Positions 1-7,952 of a DNA stretch of 56,822 nt are shown here, one piece after another (within the stretch, counting starts at the first letter, position 1; the number at the start of each line of letters is the position of its first letter). Made by a program: the position numbers and the translations under genes. The notes under the pieces were generated by a model, which was given only the letters and a program-made list of their open reading frames with translations, searched no databases and was not told where the DNA came from. Origin of the DNA: Candidatus Brachybacterium merdavium (GTDB lineage Bacteria > Actinomycetota > Actinomycetes > Actinomycetales > Dermabacteraceae); contig DWZH01000068.1 of NCBI GenBank assembly GCA_019118275.1, forward strand, positions 1 through 56,822, given 5' to 3'.

Positions 1-2
1 AG

Positions 3-272
3 TGCCCTGTGGACTGCATCTACGAGGGCAACCGGATGCTGTACATCCAGCCCGACGAGTGCGTGGACTGCGGTGCCTGCGAGCCGGTCTGCCCCGTCGA
101 GGCGATCTACTACGAGGACGACACCCCGGACGCATGGGCGCACTACTACGAGGCCAACGTCGAGTTCTTCGACGAGCTCGGCGCCCCGGGAGGCGCCGCC
201 AAGACCGGCGTGATCGACAAGGACCACCCCATCATCGAGGCGCTGCCGCCCCAGCCGAACCCGCTGGAGTGA
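3..272 (+). CDS. fdxA: 7Fe ferredoxin FdxA, C-terminal part (5' end outside the window)
   Basis: The reading frame is open from the first bases, so the gene starts upstream of the window. The visible part begins inside the first cluster motif (Cys-Pro-Val-Asp-Cys) and continues through the second motif, CVDCGACEPVCP, which is diagnostic of the 3Fe-4S/4Fe-4S ferredoxins of actinobacteria. The C-terminal tail, after the clusters, is the usual acidic helix region ending in PLE. The family carries electrons in the cytoplasm, commonly to cytochromes P450 or reductases; the partner cannot be told from this fragment. Identification is firm; only the N-terminus is missing. Confidence 0.93.
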   Translation, partial: CPVDCIYEGNRMLYIQPDECVDCGACEPVCPVEAIYYEDDTPDAWAHYYEANVEFFDELGAPGGAAKTGVIDKDHPIIEALPPQPNPLE

Positions 273-322
273 GCCACCGGGCGCTGCACGGATGCGAGTG
301 GATGCGAGATGCCGGCGTTGGA

Positions 323-349
323 TGTCGAGAACGTAGAAGCGGTTCCGTC
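323..349 (+). promoter_or_regulatory. Candidate ECF42-type promoter
   Basis: TGTCGA lies at 323-328 and CGTC at 346-349, separated by 17 bases and about 50 bases upstream of the YCII gene start at 400. From memory, TGTCGA at -35 and CGA/TC at -10 is the motif reported for ECF42 sigma factors in Streptomyces. The downstream operon encodes exactly such a sigma factor, so this looks like an autoregulated promoter. The match is seen in the sequence; its use is inferred. Confidence 0.6.
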
Positions 350-399
350 CTAGGGGTGCACGCGGTCATGATGGACCGCATCACTCGAAGGAGAGACCG

Positions 400-798
400 A
401 TGGCCAAGTACCTGCTTCTCAAGCATTACCGGGGCGCTCCCACCGCTCCCAACGAAGCGTCCATGAACCCTCAGGAGTTCGACGCCCATGTCCGCTACAT
501 GGAGGAATTCGCTGACCGGTTGAAGGAGTCCGGGGAGTACGTCGACTCCCAGGCGCTGTCCCCCGAGGGCACGTTCGTGCGCTCCGACGGTCCGGGCAAA
601 CCGCCGGTGACCGACGGACCCTTCGCCGAGACCAAGGACCTGATCGCGGGCTGGATGGCCATCGACGTCGACTCCTACGAGCGGGCCCTCGAGCTCGCCG
701 GAGAGCTGTCGGCTGCCCCCGGGGCAGGCGGCGAGCCGATTCAGGAGTGGCTCGAGCTGCGTCCGTTCTGGACCGATCAGCCGCCGACGATCGAGTGA
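400..798 (+). CDS. YCII-family (DGPF-type) protein, partner of the ECF sigma factor
   Basis: A 132-residue single-domain protein with the ferredoxin-like YCII fold signature: MAKYLLL start, a central region with TDGPF (the DGPF motif) and a C-terminal LRPFW segment. AAGGAGAG at 389-396 is a well-placed ribosome binding site for the ATG. In actinobacteria such proteins are encoded next to ECF42 sigma factors and are co-regulated with them, but their biochemical activity is not established. The last codons overlap the likely GTG start of the sigma-factor gene (GTGA at 795-798), so the two are translationally coupled. Confidence 0.9.
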   Translation: MAKYLLLKHYRGAPTAPNEASMNPQEFDAHVRYMEEFADRLKESGEYVDSQALSPEGTFVRSDGPGKPPVTDGPFAETKDLIAGWMAIDVDSYERALELAGELSAAPGAGGEPIQEWLELRPFWTDQPPTIE

Positions 799-1949
799 AC
801 GAAGAGCTGCTGCGGGAGCTGGTCCCCGCGGTGATCGGCATCCTCCGTCGTCGCGGCGTCGACTTCGCGGCGGCGGAGGATGCTGTCCAGGATGCTCTGG
901 TCGAGGCGATCCGGACCTGGCCCACGAAGCCTCCGAGGGACCCCCGAGGCTGGCTGGTGACCGTCGCCTGGCGGCGGCATCTCGACGCCGTGCGTTCGGA
1001 GGGCGCCCGGCAGGAGCGGGAAGCACAGGTCGAGGCGGAGCCGGCGCCTGCTCCCGACACGGTCCCGGATTCCGACGACACCCTGCAGCTGTACTTCCTG
1101 TGCGCCCATCCGTCGCTCACACCGGCTTCTGCAGTGGCGCTGACGCTGCGGGCGGTCGGCGGGCTGACCACCCGGCAGATCGCGGAGGCGTACCTGGTGC
1201 CGGAGGCGACCATGGCACAGCGCATCTCCCGCGCCAAGCGCACCCTGGCCGGCCGGCGGCTGGACCAGCCCGGCGAGGTGCACACGGTGCTGCGGGTGCT
1301 GTATCTGATCTTCAACGAGGGCTACAGCGGGCAGATCGACGTCGCCGCCGAGGCGATCCGCCTGACGCGCCGGCTCCACCGCGGGACCGATCACCCCGAG
1401 GTGGCTGGACTGCTGGCGCTGATGCTGCTGCACCATGCGCGCCGTCCCGCCCGGTTCACGGCCGAGGGCGCCCTGGTGCCGCTGCGGGAGCAGGATCGGC
1501 GGCGATGGGACACCGCAGCGATCCGTACAGGTATCCAGGTGCTGCAGGCCGCACTGGCCCAGGACCGGCTCGGGGAGTTCCAGGCGCAGGCGGCCATCGC
1601 TGCTCTGCATGCCGATGCTCCTACCGTCGAGGAGACGGACTGGGTGCAGATCGTCGAGTGGTATGACGAGCTGGTCGCGCTCACCGACAGCCCGATCGCC
1701 CGGCTCAACCGAGCAGTGGCCGTGGGCGAGGCCGAGGGGCCCCGGGCCGGGCTGGCCGCCCTCGCGCCGCTGGAGCAGAGTCTGCCCCGTTACGAGGCAG
1801 CTGCCGCATATCTGCACGAGCGGGCCGGCGACGCGGAGATCGCCGCGCGCCTGTACGGGCAGGCGGCCCGGGCGGCGACGAACCAGGCCGAACATGATCA
1901 TCTGCGGCGCCAGGCCGCGCGCCTCACCACCGCTGCGCGAACGGAATAG
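795..1949 (+). CDS. ECF RNA polymerase sigma factor, ECF42-like, with C-terminal TPR-like extension
   Basis: 384 residues from the GTG at 795. The first ~160 residues hold sigma region 2 (AAEDAVQDALVEA, TWP, PRGWL) and region 4 with its helix-turn-helix (LTTRQIAEAYLVPEATMAQRISRAK). The remaining ~200 residues (DUF6596 and helical repeats, including LRVLYLIFNEGYSG) are the long C-terminal extension typical of ECF42, which has no classical anti-sigma partner. An upstream in-frame GTG at 747 lies deep inside the YCII gene, so the GTGA-coupled start was preferred. The YCII gene immediately upstream and the TGTCGA/CGTC promoter support the group assignment. Target genes are unknown. Confidence 0.88.
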   Translation: MNEELLRELVPAVIGILRRRGVDFAAAEDAVQDALVEAIRTWPTKPPRDPRGWLVTVAWRRHLDAVRSEGARQEREAQVEAEPAPAPDTVPDSDDTLQLYFLCAHPSLTPASAVALTLRAVGGLTTRQIAEAYLVPEATMAQRISRAKRTLAGRRLDQPGEVHTVLRVLYLIFNEGYSGQIDVAAEAIRLTRRLHRGTDHPEVAGLLALMLLHHARRPARFTAEGALVPLREQDRRRWDTAAIRTGIQVLQAALAQDRLGEFQAQAAIAALHADAPTVEETDWVQIVEWYDELVALTDSPIARLNRAVAVGEAEGPRAGLAALAPLEQSLPRYEAAAAYLHERAGDAEIAARLYGQAARAATNQAEHDHLRRQAARLTTAARTE

Positions 1950-2114
1950 TTCACGCCGCCCATTCGGCCTGCGACCGGACCACGGTCCGAAGCGCCGGCG
2001 TCGTTCGTGGCAACTGGCGTCTCCCCGGAGTGTTTGAGGTATTTTTGGCTGTTCACCTGCTTCAGCACCGCGAAGCGACGTCCTGTGCCGATGAGGGCGA
2101 AGGAGGAGGGCCTG

Positions 2115-2873
2115 ATGCCGAACCGCCGCCACGACAGCTGGGGACAGGAGTCCGAGCACTATCGGGGCGAGGCCGAGGGCGAGGACTTGCTCGCGATGGA
2201 ACTGGCGGAACTGGCACGTGATCTGCAGGACCAGTCCCCGCAGGACCTGCTCGGGGCGATAGTTCGTGCAGCGGTGCAGCTGATCCCCGGGGTCGAGGAC
2301 GGGTCGATCAGCATCCTGCTGGGACGCAAGACGGTCACCTCGCAGGTACCCACCAGCGATCTGCCCAGCCGGGTCGACGCCATCCAGATGGAGGAGAACG
2401 AGGGCCCCTGCCTCTCGGCGGCGTTCAACCACAGAACGGTCCGCATCCCCGATATGCAGAATGAGCAGCGATGGCCCCGGTTCTCACGGCGCGCAGCAGC
2501 CGAGACCGGTGTGCGCGGCATGCTGGCCTTCCAGCTGTTCGTCGAGGACGAGAACCTCGGAGCGCTGAACCTGTACGCGAAAGAGCCCCACGTGTTCGAC
2601 GACGACTCCGAGCACATCGGCCTGCTGGTGGCAGCACACGCCGCAGTTGCTTTCGCGGAGTCTCGACGCACCGTCCAGCTCAACGAGGCCATCATGACGC
2701 GAGACGTGATCGGTCAGGCGAAAGGCATCCTCATGGAACGTCACAAGATCACGTCGCAACAGGCGTTCCTCCTGTTGACGACGGCGAGCAACCGGACCAA
2801 CACGCGCCTCACCGAAGTCGCCGAACATCTCGTCACCAGCGGCGAGATGCGCATCAACCCCAGCCGCGGGTAG
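2115..2873 (+). CDS. GAF-ANTAR domain RNA-binding antiterminator-type regulator
   Basis: 252 residues. An AGGAGGAGG ribosome binding site at 2101-2109 fixes the ATG at 2115. Residues ~30-185 form a GAF sensory domain (the segment with EENEGPCLSAAF and GVRGMLAFQLF). The last ~60 residues are an ANTAR domain (RDVIGQAKGILMERHKITSQ, then the AFLLL helix), which binds paired hairpins in nascent RNA and prevents termination. The order GAF then ANTAR is common in actinobacteria. No ligand or target can be named. The gene stands alone between the ECF operon and a convergent permease gene. Confidence 0.9.
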   Translation: MPNRRHDSWGQESEHYRGEAEGEDLLAMELAELARDLQDQSPQDLLGAIVRAAVQLIPGVEDGSISILLGRKTVTSQVPTSDLPSRVDAIQMEENEGPCLSAAFNHRTVRIPDMQNEQRWPRFSRRAAAETGVRGMLAFQLFVEDENLGALNLYAKEPHVFDDDSEHIGLLVAAHAAVAFAESRRTVQLNEAIMTRDVIGQAKGILMERHKITSQQAFLLLTTASNRTNTRLTEVAEHLVTSGEMRINPSRG

Positions 2874-2935
2874 CCCGATCCCCACTCACCTGCGGGCGAT
2901 CTCGCGCCACCACAGCGTGCTCGGCACCGGAGCCG

Positions 2936-4417
2936 TCAGCTACGGTCCAGGCTGCCGGCCTCTGCGCCGGCCCTGCTGTCCAGACCGCGGGAGGGCACGA
3001 GGAATCCAGCTGCGAACACCACGACCAGGATCGCCCCGCACACCACCGCGACGCTGGTGCCTTCCACCAGCAGCGGGAAGTTCGCCAGCGACAGCGCGAG
3101 CACCCCGATCAGCCCCAGGCCGCCCAGGCCGGTGGCGAGGAGCACGGCGACCGGGGCCCGTCCACCGAGACCGCCAGTCCCGGCAGAACCATCGGCCACG
3201 GCAGAGCCGCCGGCCCCAGCAACGCCGTCGGCCCCGGCCGCGCTGTCGGGCCCGGAAGAGCCGAAGCGGACCACGGCGACGCTGGTCAGCGCCATCATCA
3301 GGATCACGCCGACAGCACCGGCACCGGAGTACCAGGTATAGATCTGGGTGACCGGATCCAGCATTGCCACGACCGAGACGAGCACGATCGCCGTGGTGAG
3401 GCCGCTGACCCACAGGGACGCATGGGAGGGTGCCCGTCGTGTGGGGTGGACCGCTCCCAGGCTCACCGGCAGCACACCGCGCCGGCCCAGGGTGAACAGG
3501 TAGCGCGTGACGATGTTGTGGAAAGCCAGCATGCAGGCGAACATGCTGGTCACCACGAGCACCTGGACCACATCGGCGACGATCGGGCCGACCACCTCCC
3601 GGGCGAGCGCGACGATCACCCCGTCGGGGTCGGCGACCGAGGCGGCCACCGCCCGGCCCTCCCCCAGCCCGGAGACCACCAGCCAGGACGAGACCGTGTA
3701 GAGCACGCCGATCAGGAGCACCGCGATGTAGGTCGCGCGGGGGATGGTGCGCAGGGGATCGCGGGCCTCGCCCCGGAACACGGCAGTGGCCTCGAAGCCG
3801 AAGAAGCCGAGGAAGGCGAACAGCAGGCCCAGGCCCGGGGCACCGGAGAGGGCCTCGGTGAGGCTGAAGGGGGCGGCGGTCAGCTCGCGGCCGGAGGCCA
3901 GCACACCGACGTCCAAGGCCACCACGGCGATGATCTCCAGGACCAGCACCACGCCCAGAACCTGGGCCGACAGGTCGATCTTGCGGTAGCCGAGCAGGCC
4001 CACGATCAGCAGCATCACGGCGGTGATCAGCCACCAGGGCAGTTCGATCCCGGTGAAGGCCGCCAGCAGATTGCCGGCCTGCACGCCCAGATAGCAGGTC
4101 ATCGAGACGGTCAGCAGCAGGTAGGACAGCAGGGCGATCGCGGCGGTGCCCAGTCCGGCGCGTCGGCCCAGGCCCCGATGGACATAGGCGTAGAACGCGC
4201 CGGCGTCGGGCACATGCGGGGTCATCCAGGTGTAGCCGACTGAGAACAGCAGCAGGATCACGGTCGCTGCCAGCACCATCAGCGGGGCCCCGACGGACTC
4301 GGCGGACATGAGGATGATGGGGAAGTTCGCCACCACGACCGTGATCGGTGCGGCCGCGGCCACCACCATCAGCACGATGCCGCTCACCCCGAGGGTGCGT
4401 GTCAGTTCCCGTTCCAC
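2936..4417 (-). CDS. APC-superfamily amino-acid permease
   Basis: 493 residues with about twelve hydrophobic segments. The N-terminus has the APC consensus region (GVSGIVLMVVAAAAPITVVV) and a later loop reads FFGFEATAVFRGEARDP, a hallmark of amino-acid/polyamine/organocation transporters. The GTG at 4417 was chosen because GGGAGG lies seven bases upstream; the frame stays open further upstream without membrane-like sequence. A Gly/Ala-rich low-complexity loop of about 45 residues lies near residue 400, between predicted helices. Substrate is unknown; likely an amino acid or polyamine, with import by proton symport. Confidence 0.85.
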   Translation of the reverse strand: MERELTRTLGVSGIVLMVVAAAAPITVVVANFPIILMSAESVGAPLMVLAATVILLLFSVGYTWMTPHVPDAGAFYAYVHRGLGRRAGLGTAAIALLSYLLLTVSMTCYLGVQAGNLLAAFTGIELPWWLITAVMLLIVGLLGYRKIDLSAQVLGVVLVLEIIAVVALDVGVLASGRELTAAPFSLTEALSGAPGLGLLFAFLGFFGFEATAVFRGEARDPLRTIPRATYIAVLLIGVLYTVSSWLVVSGLGEGRAVAASVADPDGVIVALAREVVGPIVADVVQVLVVTSMFACMLAFHNIVTRYLFTLGRRGVLPVSLGAVHPTRRAPSHASLWVSGLTTAIVLVSVVAMLDPVTQIYTWYSGAGAVGVILMMALTSVAVVRFGSSGPDSAAGADGVAGAGGSAVADGSAGTGGLGGRAPVAVLLATGLGGLGLIGVLALSLANFPLLVEGTSVAVVCGAILVVVFAAGFLVPSRGLDSRAGAEAGSLDRS

Positions 4418-4464
4418 CGCTGGTCCTCCCCTGCGTCGGCCGCGACGGTCGCGGCAGACAGAAG

Positions 4465-4488
4465 GTGCCCCACCCGTCGGTGGGACAC
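4465..4488 (-). terminator. Candidate hairpin between EamA transporter and permease genes
   Basis: Arms 4465-4474 and 4479-4488 pair around a 4-base loop with one mismatch. It lies between the EamA gene stop and the permease start on the same strand. There is no clear U-tract, so the terminator reading is weak. Confidence 0.35.
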
Positions 4489-4623
4489 CCGCTTCGAAAA
4501 TATACGCTTCTCGCCCTACGGGCAGGGCGCTAGTCCGCAGCGCCTTTCCCACTGGGCATCAGCCCGCCGGGTTCCCCTCCCAGGGCCCCATCAGGGGTTG
4601 TCCCAGGGGCCCCAGCGGTCAGC

Positions 4624-5487
4624 TCAGCCCCTCACCATCAACGCGATGCCGGCCGCGACGATGACCGCCCCGAGGATGCGCCGCAACGGATCCCTCTCGC
4701 GGAACAGCCACCAGCTCAGCAGCGCCCCGATCACGATCGAGGACTCCCGGATCGGGGCCACCAGCGCGACGGACGTGGTGGTCAGGGCGTACAGGACGAG
4801 GATGTAGGCGAGCGGGGAGAGCACGGCCACGACGATGACCTGCCTCTTGTCCATCGCCCAGGTGGGCGCCAGCTGGTCTCGTCGGCGCAGCACCCACGGA
4901 AGCATCAGCAGCGACTGCGCAGTGGAGGCCAGTCCGAAGTAGACGATGGGCGTGATGCCCAGGGCGTTGACGGAGAAGTCGTCCCACAGGGTGTAGGCGG
5001 CGATCGCCACTCCGGTGGCCACGCCATAGAACAGGCCGGTGGCCAGCGATGAGGCGCGCCGGAACAGACTGCGGCCGGTGACGACCAGGATCCCGGCGAC
5101 GATGGCGACGCCCCCGAGCAGCGCGAGGGGTTCGAGGCGTTCCCCCAGGGCGAGCACGGCCACCGTCACGGCCAGCAGCGGGCCCGTGCCGCGGGCCACC
5201 GGGTAGACCACTCCCATGTCGGCGCGCCGGTAGCCGGTCTGCAGCAGCAGCGAGTACGCGATGTGGAAGCCGGCGGTCACCGCGGGGGCGAGCAGCAGCT
5301 CCCACCCGTAGGCGTGGTCTTCGCGGAGCATCTGGATCACGACGAGCGGGGCACAGAGCAGGGCTCCGCCGGTGAAGTACATCCAGACGAAGACGGTGGA
5401 GTCACCCTGGGTGCTCTTGGCCGCGGTGTTCCACAGCGCGTGGAACACGGCCGCTGCCAGCACCGTGACCAGCGCGGTCGCGGTCAT
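4624..5487 (-). CDS. EamA/DMT-family transporter
   Basis: 287 residues with about ten hydrophobic segments in two similar halves, as in drug/metabolite transporters of the EamA type. The first half contains FHALWNTAAKS and the second ends with VAPIRESSIVIGALLSWWLFRERDPLRRILGAVIVAAGIALM, the typical last two helices. The ATG at 5487 is the only one in frame that begins directly before the first helix; two earlier ATGs run out of frame at once. It is divergent from the TetR-type gene at 5765, which may regulate it. Substrate unknown. Confidence 0.85.
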   Translation of the reverse strand: MTATALVTVLAAAVFHALWNTAAKSTQGDSTVFVWMYFTGGALLCAPLVVIQMLREDHAYGWELLLAPAVTAGFHIAYSLLLQTGYRRADMGVVYPVARGTGPLLAVTVAVLALGERLEPLALLGGVAIVAGILVVTGRSLFRRASSLATGLFYGVATGVAIAAYTLWDDFSVNALGITPIVYFGLASTAQSLLMLPWVLRRRDQLAPTWAMDKRQVIVVAVLSPLAYILVLYALTTTSVALVAPIRESSIVIGALLSWWLFRERDPLRRILGAVIVAAGIALMVRG

Positions 5488-5764
5488 GTCGTCATCCCCA
5501 TGGAATTCCTCCCGCCAGGAGAACCCTAGTGGGCCGGCAGGAGACGTCGTGCCGGGGGTGGCCGCGGCCGTCCGGCCGGATCCGCGCCCGGTCCGCTCAC
5601 CGATCGGACGCATCCCGGAAGTCCAGCAGCACCGGCCCGAGCCCCTCGGCCACCTGACGCGGGAGCGGCCGGGCCGAAACTGTGGTCGATACGACTGTAC
5701 TGAGTAGCCGCCCGGCCGAGCGTTCCATGCGCCCATACGCCTGTATTCTGTGCTCTAGACTGCT

Positions 5765-6334
5765 GTGATGATCAGTGCGGGCCACTCCGAGCAGCCGGAC
5801 GAGATCCTGCGCGCGGTGTGGGTGGTGATCGCCGAGCGGGGTATGGACCAGGTATCGATGCGCACCGTGGCAGCGACTGCCGGCGTCTCGGTGGGGCGGA
5901 TCCAGTACCGGTTCCGCAGCAAGGCCGAGCTGCTCCACGCGAGCCTGAAGGCGATGCTGAGGGCGGCGGTCGATGAGCACATCGTTGCCACGGCCCAGGC
6001 CGGCTCCTTCGAGACCCTGTGGCATCTGCTCGCCCAGCCCATCCCCCGCGGGGAGACGGCGCGCCTCGGGGTGTCGATCGTCTACCAGTACGCAGCCGCC
6101 GGGATCACCCAGCCCGAGCTGGCGCAGTTGCTGACCGAGACGAGGCGCAGTGCGGAGGATGCGGCAACGCACGAGGTCAGGGTGCTCGCTCCCCAGCTTC
6201 GGGACCCCCGTAGCGTCGCGCGTTCACTCATCGCCACCGCGGACGGCCTGTCGCTGCGGGTGCTGCTCGGGGGGCTCTCGGCCAATGCCGCCGAGGAGGC
6301 ACTGCGCGGCGCTCTGGACCGCGCTGTCGGGTGA
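5765..6334 (+). CDS. TetR-family transcriptional regulator
   Basis: 189 residues. The N-terminal helix-turn-helix is clear: EILRAVWVVIAERGMDQVSMRTVAATAGVSVGRIQYRFRSKAELL. The C-terminal ligand domain has the helix TADGLSLRVLLGG near the end. The GTG at 5765 is directly followed by an in-frame ATG at 5768, and either may be used; no good ribosome binding site is visible, while TATTCT at 5744-5749 could be a -10 of a very short-leader transcript. The divergent EamA transporter gene is the likely target. Confidence 0.88.
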   Translation: MMISAGHSEQPDEILRAVWVVIAERGMDQVSMRTVAATAGVSVGRIQYRFRSKAELLHASLKAMLRAAVDEHIVATAQAGSFETLWHLLAQPIPRGETARLGVSIVYQYAAAGITQPELAQLLTETRRSAEDAATHEVRVLAPQLRDPRSVARSLIATADGLSLRVLLGGLSANAAEEALRGALDRAVG

Positions 6335-6722
6335 CGCGAGCTGACCACGTCCAAGCAGCTCGCATCGGCCGGTACCAGACCGTCGTCACCGATCTCTCCT
6401 GACGACTCCGACCGTGGGCAGGCCTCGCCTGTCAGTGGCAGGCAGGACACTGCGCTGAGATCGGGATGGAGGTACAGGGACGGTCGAGCAGCTACGCGCG
6501 TACCAAGTACGCGGCCGACCCAAGCCCGGCGCAGCGCACGCGGATGGAGCGGTGCGCCGACGCCACCCGCCACACCTCCTCGTCGCCGAGAACCGGCGCC
6601 GGGAGACCGGTATCGGCTCCTGCGCTCTCCGCATACGCGCACGAGCGAGGCGACCTCGGAGGTCAATCTTCAATCCTGGTAGTCGCGACACGTCAGCCCG
6701 ACCTGACCGACTGTCGCGCCTT
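6335..6722. other. Gene-free stretch
   Basis: No protein with recognisable features is encoded on either strand, although short open frames exist because of the high GC content. It leads into the decayed ATPase gene and the transposase remnant, so it may be part of the same degraded patch. Confidence 0.5.
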
Positions 6723-7451
6723 GTGATCCCTTCTTATTTCACCCCCTTCCTTTGTACTCTTTGTACGTCTCCGAACCTGTTCCGGCCGTCCTTCGGCACG
6801 TACCCGCACGTCCTCGTCGGTCGTGATCCGCTGGTCGACGAGTTCGATGACACCTTCGACGGCCTCTTCGATCCCACCGGGCTGACGATGCTCCTCTCGG
6901 GCCAGCGAGGCATGGGCAAGACCGTGTTGCTGGACGCCTATGCTCGCGCCGCACGAGCCGCAGGCTGGCTCGTCATCAGCGATGCCTCGAGCGACGGTCT
7001 CCTCGACCGGCTCGGCCGTGACCATCTCCCGCGCCTCCTTCAGATGCATGCCGACCAGTCCCACGCGAAACTCACCAGCGGCAGCATCTCGCTCGGCCCT
7101 CTCGGCGCCGGCGGCGGATGGGATGACCGATACCCGGCCGAGTCCACGCTCCGCTCCCAGATCGCCGAGCTCACCGATGCGCTTCGCCCCAGCGGTCGCG
7201 GCCTCGTCGTCACAGTCGACGAGATCCAGTCCGCCGCGCTCGAGGAGCTGCGCAAGCTCGGCGAGATCGCCAAGCGCATGGGCGTCACTGCCCAGTACGC
7301 CGGCGAGTACCGCCGCCGCCTCATCCGCGATGGCATCATCGAACCCGCAGGCCACGGCAAGGTCCGCTTCACCATCCCCTACACCGCCGACCATCTTCGT
7401 GAGCACGCCGCACACGACGCTCTCGAGGGCCTCGCCGACGAGAACCCCTGA
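6723..7451 (+). pseudogene. AAA-type ATP-binding protein with a large internal in-frame deletion
   Basis: From a GTG at 6723 the frame gives 242 residues; no ribosome binding site is visible and the true start is uncertain. Residues ~20-165 match a P-loop ATPase of the orc1/cdc6-like AAA type: FRPSFGTYPHVLVGRD, Walker A GQRGMGKT at about 60-67, Walker B VVTVDEIQ near 160. Directly after DEIQSAALEELRKLGEI the sequence jumps to the C-terminal winged-helix end (KRMGVTAQYAGEYRRRLIRDG, then PYTADHLREHA). In full-length relatives about 150 residues with sensor motifs lie between these segments. The frame is kept but the ATPase core is incomplete, so it is called a deleted gene. Confidence 0.7.
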
Positions 7452-7499
7452 TCCCCTCCGAACCAGCAAGCGCACCTCCGGCCGATCCCTAGGGCACGT

Positions 7500-7810
7500 C
7501 TCTAAAGCACGTGGTTGAGCCACTGGATGATCCCGCGGAGGACTGCTCCAGCGCGGTAGGTCAAGCCGCGTTCGTCCTAGCGGGTGGCCAGGCCGCGCCA
7601 TTGCTTCACGTCGCCGTAGCCGCGTTCGATGACGTTGCGGCCGAGGTGGCCCTCGGTGTCGAGACCGATGGGACGGCCGCCGCGTGGCCGTGGTTTCGAT
7701 GGTGTTGCTACTGAGCACGGGGCTCGGGGATCACCGTCTTGATACCTCGATAGCGCAGAGCCCGCTGGGCGGCGTGGGAGGAGTAGGCCTTGTCGCATCA
7801 GGTCCCGATG
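7500..7810 (-). pseudogene. IS5-family transposase remnant (3' end)
   Basis: On the minus strand, CDKAYSSHAAQRALRYRGIKTVIPEPRAQ runs into a stop near 7710. After a frameshift it resumes as RGGRPIGLDTEGHLGRNVIERGYGDVKQWRGLATR, then a TAG replaces the expected Tyr codon, then DERGLTYRAGAVLRGIIQWLNHVL before the normal stop. This is the C-terminal DDE region (ERxxxxxKxWRGLATRYD) of IS5/IS427-type transposases. The sequence just past the stop (AGGGCACGTCTCT at 7492-7504) may be the element end. Only the 3' third remains, with one frameshift and one nonsense change. Confidence 0.75.
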
Positions 7811-7952
7811 GTGGCGGTGCCGCAGATGGCTGAGCAACGTGCGAACGCCGATCGGATCGCGGAGCTCGGACTCAATCGGACACGTGAGTGAGCGGATCGC
7901 GTGTGAGACCGTCAGGTGACATGATGGCGCCCCGAGCAGCCAGGAGGCGCCC

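Noticed and set aside
2471-4243. 590-residue plus-strand open frame
   Set aside because: Overlaps the ANTAR gene end and runs antisense through the permease; no domain-like sequence.
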